Positions 25,070-33,119 of a DNA stretch of 58,003 nt are shown piece after piece (the first letter of the stretch is position 1; each line of letters starts with the position of its first letter). Source of the stretch: Ancylobacter amanitiformis (GTDB taxonomy: Bacteria; Pseudomonadota; Alphaproteobacteria; Rhizobiales; Xanthobacteraceae). Where the stretch lies: positions 1-58,003 of the forward strand of contig NZ_JAUSVR010000020.1 of NCBI RefSeq assembly GCF_030814815.1, read 5' to 3'. Both the position numbers and the translations under genes were made by a program. The notes beneath the pieces are model-generated. The model made no database searches, was not told the DNA's origin, and saw only the letters and a program-made list of their open reading frames with translations.

Positions 25070-26890
25070 ATGAGTCTCATTCTTCCCAAAGCCGCGCCGC
25101 CGCCACGCGCCTTTCTCGGCGTCTCGCAGTCGGCCACCGGCCGCTTCTGGCGCGAGCGCCTCGATGTGCGTGGCGCGCAGACCACGCTCGCCATCGTCCA
25201 GCGCCATGGCGTGCCGGAAATCCTCGCCCGCGTGCTGGCGGCGCGGGGCGTCGGCATCGACGAGGTGGCGGGCTGGCTCGACCCGACCGTGCGCGACCTG
25301 CTGCCCGATCCCGACACGCTGACCGACATGGGTGCGGCGGTGGCGCGCCTCGCCGACGCGGTGGTCTCCGGCGAGCCGGTCGCCGTGTTCGGCGATTATG
25401 ATGTGGATGGCGCGACCTCGACCGCGCTGCTGGTGGACGTGCTGCGCGCCGGCGGGCTCGACCCCGCCTTTTATATCCCGGACCGTATTTTCGAAGGCTA
25501 CGGCCCCAATATCCCGGCCATCGAGGGGCTGGCGGCGCAGGGCGCCCGGCTGCTGGTGACGGTGGATTGCGGCACGATGAGCTTCGCGCCCTTCGCCCGC
25601 GCCCGTGAACTGGGCCTCGACGTGGTGGTCATCGATCATCACCAGGCCGGCGAGGAACTTCCAGAGGTGGCGGCGCTGGTGAATCCGAACCGCGTGGACG
25701 ATCTCTCCGGCCTCGGGCACCTGTGCGCCGTCGGTCTGGTCTTCGTGGTGGCGGTGGGGCTGGTGCGGGAGCTCGGCCGGCGCGGCTGGTGGAACGAGGC
25801 ACGGCCCAAGCCCGATCTGCTGGCCTCGCTGGATCTGGTCGCGCTCGGCACGGTGGCGGATGTGGTGCCGCTGCTCGGCCTCAACCGGGCCTTCGTCACC
25901 AAGGGGCTCATCGTGCTGCGCCAGCGCCAGCGCCCGGGCCTCACCGCGCTGATGGACGCGGCGCGGCTGTCCGGCCCGCCCAAGGCGTGGCATCTCGGCT
26001 TCCTGCTCGGCCCGCGCATCAATGCGGGCGGGCGCATCGGCGACGCGGCACTCGGCACGCGCCTGCTGCTCGCGCGCGACCCGATCGAGGCCGCGGTCAT
26101 CGCCGCCGAGCTGGACCGGCTGAATACCGAGCGCCAGCAGGTGGAACGCGCCATCGTCGCCCAGGCGGAGGCGGAGGCGGAGGCGGCGCTCGGCCATGCC
26201 GGGGCGGGGGCGGTCATCCTCTCCTCCGGGCAGGGCTGGCACCCCGGCGTGGTCGGTCTCGTCGCAGCGCGGCTGAAGGAGAAGTTCGGCCGGCCGGCTT
26301 TCGCCATCGCCTTTACCGGGGAAACCGGCTCCGGCTCGGCCCGCTCCATTCCCGGCGTCGATGTCGGCAAGGCGGTGCGCGGCGCGGTGGATCGCGGGCT
26401 GCTGGTCAAGGGCGGTGGCCACGCCATGGCGGCCGGCCTCACCATCGCCCGTGACCGCCTTGGCGAGCTGCGCGCCTATCTTGAGGAGGTGCTGGCGTCG
26501 ACCGTGGAGGAAGTGCGCGCGGTGGACGAGACGATGATCGACGCCGCCCTCTCGGCTGCCGGGGCGACGCCGGAACTCGTCGAGCTGGTGGAGCGCGCCG
26601 GGCCTTTCGGCGCCGGAAATCCGCAGCCCGTCTTCGCCTTTCCCGCCCATCGCATCGTCTATGCCGAAGCCGGCAGCGCCGATCAGGTGCGGGTGCGTCT
26701 GCGTGGCAACGATGGCACCGTGCTGTCCGCCGTCGCCTTCCGGGCCGCCAATACCGAACTCGGCCGGGCGCTGCTGGATGCGCGCGGCCGGCAGGTGCAT
26801 GTGGCGGGCATGCTGGATCTCGATTCCTGGCAGGGGCGGACCCAGGTGAACCTGCGCATCAGCGATGTCGCGCTGATGGAAAATCGTTAA
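25070..26890 (+). CDS. recJ: Single-stranded-DNA-specific exonuclease RecJ
   Basis: A 606-residue 5'-3' ssDNA exonuclease of the DHH superfamily used in RecF-pathway recombination and mismatch repair. Metal ligands are in GDYDVDGATS (Asp109, Asp111, Asp113), VTVDCGTM (Asp166) and VIDHHQAG (Asp189-His190-His191). The DHHA1 domain shows GSARSIPGVDVGKAV and GGGHAMAAGLT, and the C-terminal OB fold closes the protein. I use ATG 25070; an upstream ATG (24986) would add 28 residues with no family match. Confidence 0.95.
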   Translation: MSLILPKAAPPPRAFLGVSQSATGRFWRERLDVRGAQTTLAIVQRHGVPEILARVLAARGVGIDEVAGWLDPTVRDLLPDPDTLTDMGAAVARLADAVVSGEPVAVFGDYDVDGATSTALLVDVLRAGGLDPAFYIPDRIFEGYGPNIPAIEGLAAQGARLLVTVDCGTMSFAPFARARELGLDVVVIDHHQAGEELPEVAALVNPNRVDDLSGLGHLCAVGLVFVVAVGLVRELGRRGWWNEARPKPDLLASLDLVALGTVADVVPLLGLNRAFVTKGLIVLRQRQRPGLTALMDAARLSGPPKAWHLGFLLGPRINAGGRIGDAALGTRLLLARDPIEAAVIAAELDRLNTERQQVERAIVAQAEAEAEAALGHAGAGAVILSSGQGWHPGVVGLVAARLKEKFGRPAFAIAFTGETGSGSARSIPGVDVGKAVRGAVDRGLLVKGGGHAMAAGLTIARDRLGELRAYLEEVLASTVEEVRAVDETMIDAALSAAGATPELVELVERAGPFGAGNPQPVFAFPAHRIVYAEAGSADQVRVRLRGNDGTVLSAVAFRAANTELGRALLDARGRQVHVAGMLDLDSWQGRTQVNLRISDVALMENR

Positions 26891-26911
26891 ACATCAAAGG
26901 TATGGAGGCTC

Positions 26912-28312
26912 GTGCGGAATCGGTTTCCCAATCCGCACCGACCGCCATGCCATGCTGAATCGGATCCTCAACCCGTGAGTGCAACGCCCCGCCACGATTC
27001 AAAGAAACCCCACGCGGCCATCATCGGTGCCGGGCCCGCCGGGCTCATCGCCGCCGAGACGCTGGCGCGAGCCGGCTGTCGCGTCACGGTCCATGAGCGC
27101 ATGGCCTCGCCGGCGCGCAAGTTTCTCATTGCCGGGCGCGGCGGGCTCAATCTCACGCATTCCGAGCCGCGCGAGCGGTTCCTGCCTCGCTACGGTGCCA
27201 GCGCGGAATGGCTGGCGCCGCTCATCGATGCATTTCCGCCCGGCCGGCTGCGGCACTGGACGGAAGGGCTGGGCGAGCCGACCTTTGTCGGCTCCAGCGG
27301 ACGGGTATTTCCCACCCGCTTCAAGGCGTCGCCGCTGCTGCGTGCCTGGCTCGGCCGGCTGGATGCGCTCGGCGTGCGGCTGGCCGCCCGGCATCGCTGG
27401 CTCGGCTGGGGCGAGGATGGCGCGCTGCGTTTCGAGACGCCGGAGGGCGAGGTCGCGGTCTCGCCGGACATCACCCTTCTCGCGCTGGGCGGCGCCAGCT
27501 GGCCGCGTCTCGGCAGCGATGGCGGTTGGGTCGGGATGCTGGCCGCGAAGGGCATCCGTGTCGCCCCGTTGCGCCCCGCCAATAGCGGCGCGCGGATCGC
27601 CTGGTCGGAAGGCTTCCGCGCCCGCTTCGCCGGGCAGCCGCTCAAGCGCATCGCACTCACGGTGCAGGGCGCGCGGGTGCGCGGCGAGGCGATGGTCGAT
27701 CCGGGTGGGCTGGAGGGCGGCGCGGTCTATGCGCTGTCCGCCCGGCTGCGCGAGGCGGTGGAAGGGCAAGGGCGGGCGTCGCTGCTGGTCGACCTTCGGC
27801 CCGATCTGACCGTGGAGGCGCTGGCGGCGCGGCTCGGCAAAAGCCGCCAGGGCGAATCGATGGCCAACCGCCTGCGCAAGGCCGCCGGCCTCTCTCCGGT
27901 CGCCGCCGGCCTGTTGCGCGAAGTGGGGGGCCCGCTGCCGGTGGAGGCGCAGCCATTGGCCGCGTTGATCAAGGCGGCGCCGCTGCAGGTGAACGCCATG
28001 GCGCCGCTGGAGCGCGCGATCTCCTCGGCCGGCGGCGTGATGCGCGGCGCTCTCGATGCGCGGCTGATGCTGCGTGCCGGGCCGGATGTGCCGCCCGGCA
28101 CGTTCCTGGCCGGCGAAATGCTGGATTGGGAAGCCCCGACCGGGGGCTATCTGCTGCAGGCCTGCTTTGCCACCGGCCATGCCGCGGCGTGCGGCGCGCT
28201 GGCCCATCTCGGCCTTGCCGAACCGGAGGCCTGGCAAGGTCAATGGTCGGCGAGCGGGAAAGAGGGCGCCGGCGAAGGTGCCGGCGAGGGAATGGCGCGG
28301 GACGACGGCTGA
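26912..28312 (+). CDS. NAD(P)/FAD-dependent oxidoreductase (BaiN/HI0933-like flavoprotein)
   Basis: A 466-residue flavoprotein. The FAD-binding AIIGAGPAGLIAAETLARAG lies near residue 36, then GRGGLNLTHSEP, a hallmark of the HI0933/BaiN group, and near the C-terminus GTFLAGEMLDWEAPTGGYLLQ, the second FAD contact. The reaction is unknown; related proteins reduce bile-acid intermediates or are uncharacterised. A GTG start at 26912 has GGAGG three bases upstream; a later GTG at 26975 (VSATPRHD) would fit the domain equally well. It begins 21 bases after recJ and is probably co-transcribed. Confidence 0.85.
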   Translation: MRNRFPNPHRPPCHAESDPQPVSATPRHDSKKPHAAIIGAGPAGLIAAETLARAGCRVTVHERMASPARKFLIAGRGGLNLTHSEPRERFLPRYGASAEWLAPLIDAFPPGRLRHWTEGLGEPTFVGSSGRVFPTRFKASPLLRAWLGRLDALGVRLAARHRWLGWGEDGALRFETPEGEVAVSPDITLLALGGASWPRLGSDGGWVGMLAAKGIRVAPLRPANSGARIAWSEGFRARFAGQPLKRIALTVQGARVRGEAMVDPGGLEGGAVYALSARLREAVEGQGRASLLVDLRPDLTVEALAARLGKSRQGESMANRLRKAAGLSPVAAGLLREVGGPLPVEAQPLAALIKAAPLQVNAMAPLERAISSAGGVMRGALDARLMLRAGPDVPPGTFLAGEMLDWEAPTGGYLLQACFATGHAAACGALAHLGLAEPEAWQGQWSASGKEGAGEGAGEGMARDDG

Positions 28313-28462
28313 GGGAGCGCGTGCCGCCGTCCCGCGCGTCTCACGAGACCTGCCGGGAAGTCGGCCTCGCGAAGCGTGTGCCGGCGACTGCGATGGCTGG
28401 GAAGCTGTTTTTCGCGTTCATCGTCGGCGTTGAGCGATTGAATACGCTCGTTCGCCGATGAG

Positions 28463-28481
28463 GACAATGATTATCTTCCAT
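28463..28481 (+). promoter_or_regulatory. Possible Fur-box-like site
   Basis: GACAATGATTATC (28463-28475) matches 11 of the first 13 positions of the enterobacterial Fur consensus GATAATGATAATC; the right half is poor. It sits 12 bases before a possible -35 box. Alphaproteobacterial iron control often uses Irr/RirA/Mur instead, so this is weak. Confidence 0.25.
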
Positions 28482-28492
28482 CATTATTATAG

Positions 28493-28520
28493 TTCAAAAC
28501 TAAAGGGGCGTATTTATACT
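28493..28520 (+). promoter_or_regulatory. Candidate sigma-70-type promoter
   Basis: TTCAAA (28493-28498) and TATACT (28515-28520) are separated by 16 bases inside the AT-rich segment. The expected start near 28527 would give a leader of about 90 bases for the 95-residue protein gene. Confidence 0.35.
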
Positions 28521-28615
28521 TGTCATTTCCCTCAATCCAAGACCGGCTTGCGCCGTGCCGGCGGCGGGCGTACCTCCTTGGGCGCGGGACGGCTGGGCGA
28601 TCCGCGAGGTGAGCG

Positions 28616-28903
28616 ATGGCACGACTGTTCTTCCGCCGGGGAGCGACCACGGAGGCGGCGCCCGATGCCGCGCGCGAACTGGCCGACAAGGCGAGGGCGC
28701 TGCTGGGCGTGGGCGAGGAAACCACGGTTTCCATTACCGAGATCGCCTGCGGCGACCCGGCCTGCGGCGGGGCGGAGACCGTGGTGCTGGTGATGCGTCC
28801 GGGCCGGCGCACAGAGGCGGCCAAGCTCTACCGGCCGCTGGCCACCGTCTCCGACGAGGAACTGCGCGAAGCCCTTCAGCCGCTGCTTGACGCAGGGACA
28901 TGA
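28616..28903 (+). CDS. Small protein with a CGDPACGG motif, function unknown
   Basis: A 95-residue cytoplasmic protein. After a helical N-terminus (DAARELADKARALLGVGEE) it has ITEIACGDPACGGAETVVLV with two cysteines four residues apart, then KLYRPLATVSDEELREAL. Similar small proteins with a C-x-x-P-x-C-like core occur in many Hyphomicrobiales, but I know no assigned role. The cysteines could bind metal or be redox-active. GAGG lies at good distance from ATG 28616. It stands between a flavoprotein gene and the imelysin operon, behind a Fur-like site, which hints at metal homeostasis. Confidence 0.7.
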   Translation: MARLFFRRGATTEAAPDAARELADKARALLGVGEETTVSITEIACGDPACGGAETVVLVMRPGRRTEAAKLYRPLATVSDEELREALQPLLDAGT

Positions 28904-28936
28904 TCGCGTCGCGCAAGGTAAGTATTCGTGAATGTC

Positions 28937-29021
28937 ATTTCAGTGAAAATGCTGAAATTCGCGATATCGCTACCGTACAATCATTCTAATGTAGCCTTGA
29001 ACACTTGCGAGTGCTTGAGGC
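28937..29021 (+). promoter_or_regulatory. Dyad-rich control region before the imelysin operon
   Basis: Three symmetric elements lie within 140 bases upstream of the first imelysin gene: ATTTCAG-N8-CTGAAAT (28937-28958), the palindrome GCGATATCGC (28961-28970) and an imperfect 28-bp dyad (28994-29021) centred on CACT-TGCG-AGTG and bounded by GCCT/AGGC. One or more may be operators for a metal-responsive regulator. None matches an Irr ICE box or a RirA site well. Confidence 0.4.
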
Positions 29022-29075
29022 ATGGGCGTAGAAGTCCCTTTCACGGATGCCGCGGAGGCGCTGGGAGGAGATATC

Positions 29076-30371
29076 ATGCGAGCCAGGTCGTTGTTTGCCA
29101 CGCCGCTGCTGGCGGCCGTTGCGCTGGGAGCCCTTGTTGCCGCCGGTCCGGCACGGGCCGACACGGCCCCGCCGAAGGTTCACGACATCGTCGTCACCTA
29201 TGCCAACATCGCCGAGGCGATCTATGGCGACAGCCTCGCCACCGCCAAGGATCTGCAGAAGGCCGTCGAGGCCTTCCTCGCCGAGCCGACCCAGGCCAAT
29301 CTCGACAAGGCGCGGGTCGCCTGGAAGGCGGCGCGCGTGCCCTACCAGCAGAGCGAGGGCTTTCGCTTCGGCAACAAGATCGTCGATGAGTGGGAGGGCA
29401 ATGTGAATGCCTGGCCGCTCGACGAGGGGCTGATCGATTATGTCGACAAGAAGAGCTACGGCGAGACCTCCGACGAGAACCCGCTCTACACCGCCAACGT
29501 GATCGCCAATACCAAGATCCGCGTCGGCAAGAAGACCATCGACGCCTCGAAGATCACGCCCAAGCTGCTGCGCAGCCTGCAGGAGGCGGGCGGCGTCGAA
29601 TCCAACGTCGCCATCGGCTACCACGCGATCGAATTCCTGCTCTGGGGGCAGGATCTCAACGGCACCGGCCCGGGCGCGGGCAACCGGCCGGCCAGTGACT
29701 ATGACCTGAAGAACTGCAGCAACGGCCATTGCGACCGGCGCGCCGCCTATCTCAAGGCCGCCACCGAACTGCTGGTCGCCGATCTCGAGGAAATGTCCAA
29801 GGCGTGGGCCGCCAAAGGCAAGGCGCGCGCCGTCGTGCTGAAGCAGAAGGACAATGCCGCGCTCGGCACCATCCTCACCGGCCTCGGCTCGCTCTCCTAT
29901 GGCGAACTGGCGGGCGAGCGGATGAAGCTCGGCCTCATCCTGCACGACCCGGAGGAGGAGCATGACTGCTTCTCCGACAACACCCACAACTCGCATTATT
30001 ACGACGAACTCGGCATCGCCTCGATCTATCGCGGCAAGTACACCCGCGTGGATGGCAGCGTGGTCGAGGGGGCTTCGGTCGATGCCCTCGCGACCGCGAA
30101 GGCGCCGAAGGCTGCCGAGGAAGCCAATGCCAGGATCGACGCCGCGCTCGCCGCGCTGAAGGCGATCAAGGACGAGGCCGACAGCGGCAAGGAGGCCTAT
30201 GACCAGATGATCGCCGAGGGCAACACCGCGGGCAACGCGCTGGTGCAGAAGGGTGTCGATTCGCTGGTCGCCCAGACCCGCGCCATCGAAGGCGTGGTCG
30301 CCGGCCTCAAGCTGAAGATCAAGGTCGAGGGATCGGACAGCCTGGACGATCCTTCCAAGGTTTCGGAATAG
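29076..30371 (+). CDS. Imelysin-family periplasmic protein (M75-like), iron-regulated type
   Basis: A 431-residue exported protein. Signal peptide: LFATPLLAAVALGALVAAGPARA. Mature domain: two four-helix bundles of the imelysin/M75 fold with the GxHxxE motif at GYHAIEFLLWGQD (His183, Glu186). Imelysins (IrpA, ICMP, EfeO domain) bind metal and act in iron acquisition rather than classical proteolysis. A Cys pair in NCSNGHCD may be a disulfide. GGAGGAGATATC before ATG 29076 is an excellent ribosome site. It heads a five-gene operon; the multicopper oxidase begins 11 bases after its stop. Confidence 0.9.
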   Translation: MRARSLFATPLLAAVALGALVAAGPARADTAPPKVHDIVVTYANIAEAIYGDSLATAKDLQKAVEAFLAEPTQANLDKARVAWKAARVPYQQSEGFRFGNKIVDEWEGNVNAWPLDEGLIDYVDKKSYGETSDENPLYTANVIANTKIRVGKKTIDASKITPKLLRSLQEAGGVESNVAIGYHAIEFLLWGQDLNGTGPGAGNRPASDYDLKNCSNGHCDRRAAYLKAATELLVADLEEMSKAWAAKGKARAVVLKQKDNAALGTILTGLGSLSYGELAGERMKLGLILHDPEEEHDCFSDNTHNSHYYDELGIASIYRGKYTRVDGSVVEGASVDALATAKAPKAAEEANARIDAALAALKAIKDEADSGKEAYDQMIAEGNTAGNALVQKGVDSLVAQTRAIEGVVAGLKLKIKVEGSDSLDDPSKVSE

Positions 30372-30381
30372 GGCGTCGATC

Positions 30382-31842
30382 GTGTCCGGCGGCGTGAGGC
30401 TCTCGCGCCGCGCCCTGCTGGCCGCGGGCGCGGCATGGGGTGTTGGCGCGGTGCTCGCTCCCGCGCGCACCGGCTTCGCCCGCGCGCCGGCCGCGTTCGA
30501 GCCCACCGCCCGCCTCACGCTGGCGGCGGGCGAGACCGATTTGCGACTGCTCGGCGCGGACAAGCCCGCGTCGCGCATCTATGCCTATGACGGCCAGCCC
30601 TTCCGGCAGTTGCGCTACCCGCGCGGCACGCGGCTGGAGGCGACCTATGTGAACGGGCTGACCGAGGGCAGTTCGCTGCATTTCCATGGCATCCGCATGC
30701 CGAACGAATATGACGGCGTGCCCCCGCTGACCCAGCCGCTGGTGGAGCCGGACGGGCGCTTCGCCCACCGCCTGCCACTGGACGATCCCGGCACCTTCTT
30801 CTTCCATCCCCATTGCGACGAGACCGGGCAGGCCGGTCGCGGGCTGGTCGGCGTGCTCATCGTCGAGGACCCGCGCGACCCCACCTTCGATGCGGAAGAG
30901 GTGCTCTGCCTCAAGGACTGGCGGCTTGGCGAGGATGGCAGCTACCTGCCGCTGACCGAGCCGGACGGGGCGTCCAAGGCCGGCACGTTCGGCGCCACAC
31001 GCACGGTGAATGGCGCGCCGCATCTCGATCTCACCGCGCCGGCGGGCGGGGATGTGCGGCTGCGCATTCTCAATGTCGATTCCACCCGCATCATGGATAT
31101 CGGCGTGGAAGGGGGCGAAGCCTGGCTCATCGCGGTGGATGGCCACGCGCTGCCCCCCGTGGCGCTCGATAGCCTGCCGGACGGCATCTGGCGGATGGGG
31201 CCGGCGCAGCGCATCGACCTGCATCTGCGCATGCCGGCCAAGGGCGGACCGGTCACGCTGGGCGATTATCGCGCGGCGGACGTCTACCGCTTCGCGACCA
31301 TCACGCCCAAGGGCCGGCGCGCCGGCAAGCCGCGCAAGGCGCCCCTCGCGCTGCCCGCGCCGGACCTGCCGATGCCGGATGTCGAGGCGGCGGAATTTCA
31401 CACCTTCACCCTGCAGCAGGCCACCGATGCCGCGGTGAAGGAACTCGGCCTGCCGCCCGACGACCCGCTGGCCAAGGCGCTGGTGGCGAGTTTCTGCGTT
31501 GGCCGGGCGACCTATTGGTCGATCGGACAGGTGTCCTGGGCGGCCGGCGACCGCCTCGGCCTTCCGCCACCACTCGTGGCGATGGCGGAAGGCCGCAGCT
31601 ATCGCATCGAGATCAAGAACGAGACGCGGTTTCCCCATCCCATCCACCTGCACGGCCATGCCTTCGCCGTGCTGCGCTCCAGCAAGGGTCGGCTGCCGCG
31701 TCATTTCGCCGATACCGTGCTGGTGCAACCCAATGAGGCGGTGGAAATCGCCTTCGTCGCCGCGCCGGGAGACTGGGTGTTTCACTGCCACATATTGGAG
31801 CACATGGAGACCGGCATGATGGGCTGGTTCCGGATCCTGTGA
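30382..31842 (+). CDS. Tat-exported multicopper oxidase
   Basis: A 486-residue periplasmic multicopper oxidase with three cupredoxin domains. The Tat signal is LSRRALLAAGAAW. Copper ligands are complete: H100-F-H102, H142-P-H144, HPIHLHGH (419-426) and HCHILEHMETGM (468-479) with type-1 ligands Cys469, His474 and Met479. Met479 as axial ligand is like CueO and other metallo-oxidases. Electrons from Fe(II), Cu(I) or organics pass to O2. The position between imelysin and di-haem cytochrome genes points to ferroxidase or cuprous oxidase activity. GTG start at 30382; the stop overlaps the next gene (TGATG). Confidence 0.92.
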   Translation: MSGGVRLSRRALLAAGAAWGVGAVLAPARTGFARAPAAFEPTARLTLAAGETDLRLLGADKPASRIYAYDGQPFRQLRYPRGTRLEATYVNGLTEGSSLHFHGIRMPNEYDGVPPLTQPLVEPDGRFAHRLPLDDPGTFFFHPHCDETGQAGRGLVGVLIVEDPRDPTFDAEEVLCLKDWRLGEDGSYLPLTEPDGASKAGTFGATRTVNGAPHLDLTAPAGGDVRLRILNVDSTRIMDIGVEGGEAWLIAVDGHALPPVALDSLPDGIWRMGPAQRIDLHLRMPAKGGPVTLGDYRAADVYRFATITPKGRRAGKPRKAPLALPAPDLPMPDVEAAEFHTFTLQQATDAAVKELGLPPDDPLAKALVASFCVGRATYWSIGQVSWAAGDRLGLPPPLVAMAEGRSYRIEIKNETRFPHPIHLHGHAFAVLRSSKGRLPRHFADTVLVQPNEAVEIAFVAAPGDWVFHCHILEHMETGMMGWFRIL

Positions 31843-33107
31843 TGGCAAGGTCCCGCAGCCGCGCGCTGTTTCCCGCCTTTCGCCGCGCCGCCGCTGCGCT
31901 CGCGCTGCTGACCGTCCTTGTGGCGAGCCCGGTGGCAAGCCCGGCGCTGGTCGACGAGGCCGGCCTGGACGTCGCCATCGGCAAGGCGCTGTTCAAGCGT
32001 CCCTGGGTGCCGGCGCCCAGTTCCACCCGGGCCAATGATGGCCTCGGCCCGCTGTTCGATGCGCGCTCCTGCGCCGCCTGCCATCCCGGATCGGGACGAG
32101 GGGCGAGCGCGCTGGAGGCTGGCGGGCGGCCGGAAGGGCTCGGCCTCGTGCTGTCGCTGTTCCGCGAGGACGGCAGCGGCGATCCGGTCTATGGCCACCG
32201 GCTGGAGACCATGACCCTGCCGGGCGTGCCGGCGGAGGGCGCCATCGTGGTGGATGTCGGGCAGGGCGTGGAGCGCGGCCGGCGCCTCCCGCGCATCGCC
32301 GAGCCCGGCTATGGCCCGCTCGATCCCGCGACCCACCTCTCGCTGCGCCTCGCGCCGGACCTGCACGGGCGCGGCGGGCTGGAGCGGGTGGACGATGCGA
32401 CCATCCTCGCGCTGGAAGACCCCGGGGATCGCGACGGCGATGGCGTGCGCGGCCATGCCCGCCGGCTGGATCATCCGGAAGGTGGTTCCTCGATCGGCCG
32501 TTTCGGCTGGAAGGCGAGCCATGCCACGCTGGCGAGCCAGACCTCGGAGGCCTTCTCGCTCGACCTTGGCCTCTCCACCGCGCTGCGGCTGGAACCCTGG
32601 GGCGATTGCACGGCGGCACAGGCCGCTTGCCGCAGCGCGCCGCATGGTCAGGATGGCGAGGGCGCCCCGGAAATTCCCGATGCCATCGTCTCGCGCATCG
32701 TCGCCTATCTGCGCGATCTCGGCGCAGCGGAGCCGCCGCGCGATGCGCGCGGGGAACGCCTCTTCGCGGCGACCGGCTGCGCCGCCTGTCATCGCCCGTC
32801 CCTGCCGGCGCGCGACGGCGGGCGCGTGACACTGTTCACCGATGTGCTGCTGCACGACATGGGCGAGGGGCTGGCGGACAGCGCCGGCGTACCTGGCGCG
32901 GAGGCCGCGCACTGGCGCACGGCGCCGCTCGCCGGCCTGTCGCAGGCGCTGGCGCAGGGCCGCGGCCTGCTGCACGATGGCCGCGCCACGGACGTCACGG
33001 AGGCGGTGCGCTGGCATGAAGGCGAGGCGGCGGGCGCCCGCGCGCGCTTCGATACCCTCGACCCCGGCGCGAAACAGGCGCTCATCCATTATGTTTCATC
33101 CCTCTAG
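31842..33107 (+). CDS. Di-haem c-type cytochrome oxidoreductase (DHOR/COG3488)
   Basis: A 421-residue exported protein with two CXXCH haem-c sites, Cys77-Cys80-His81 (SCAACHPG) and Cys313-Cys316-His317 (GCAACHRP). An N-terminal signal (AAAALALLTVLVASPVASPALV) precedes the domain. LGPLFDARSCAACH and LFTDVLLHDMGEGLAD are signatures of the DHOR family, distant relatives of MauG/cytochrome c peroxidase. It is normally found between two imelysin genes. Its role is probably electron transfer linked to periplasmic metal oxidation state. ATG 31842 overlaps the stop of the oxidase gene; GTG 31839 is equally possible. Confidence 0.9.
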   Translation: MARSRSRALFPAFRRAAAALALLTVLVASPVASPALVDEAGLDVAIGKALFKRPWVPAPSSTRANDGLGPLFDARSCAACHPGSGRGASALEAGGRPEGLGLVLSLFREDGSGDPVYGHRLETMTLPGVPAEGAIVVDVGQGVERGRRLPRIAEPGYGPLDPATHLSLRLAPDLHGRGGLERVDDATILALEDPGDRDGDGVRGHARRLDHPEGGSSIGRFGWKASHATLASQTSEAFSLDLGLSTALRLEPWGDCTAAQAACRSAPHGQDGEGAPEIPDAIVSRIVAYLRDLGAAEPPRDARGERLFAATGCAACHRPSLPARDGGRVTLFTDVLLHDMGEGLADSAGVPGAEAAHWRTAPLAGLSQALAQGRGLLHDGRATDVTEAVRWHEGEAAGARARFDTLDPGAKQALIHYVSSL

Positions 33108-33119
33108 CGAGGTTGCGCA

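Larger units (their letters stand above)
28313..28615. other. Intergenic region with AT-rich promoter segment
   Basis: About 300 bases before the small CGDPACGG gene. The left half is GC-rich and featureless. From 28463 to 28530 it is strikingly AT-rich and holds a Fur-like sequence and a sigma-70-like promoter listed separately. Confidence 0.5.

Noticed and set aside
31842..33107. Cytochrome c peroxidase / MauG
   Set aside because: Two haem motifs fit, but the conserved stretches and the imelysin/DUF1513 context match the DHOR (COG3488) family instead.
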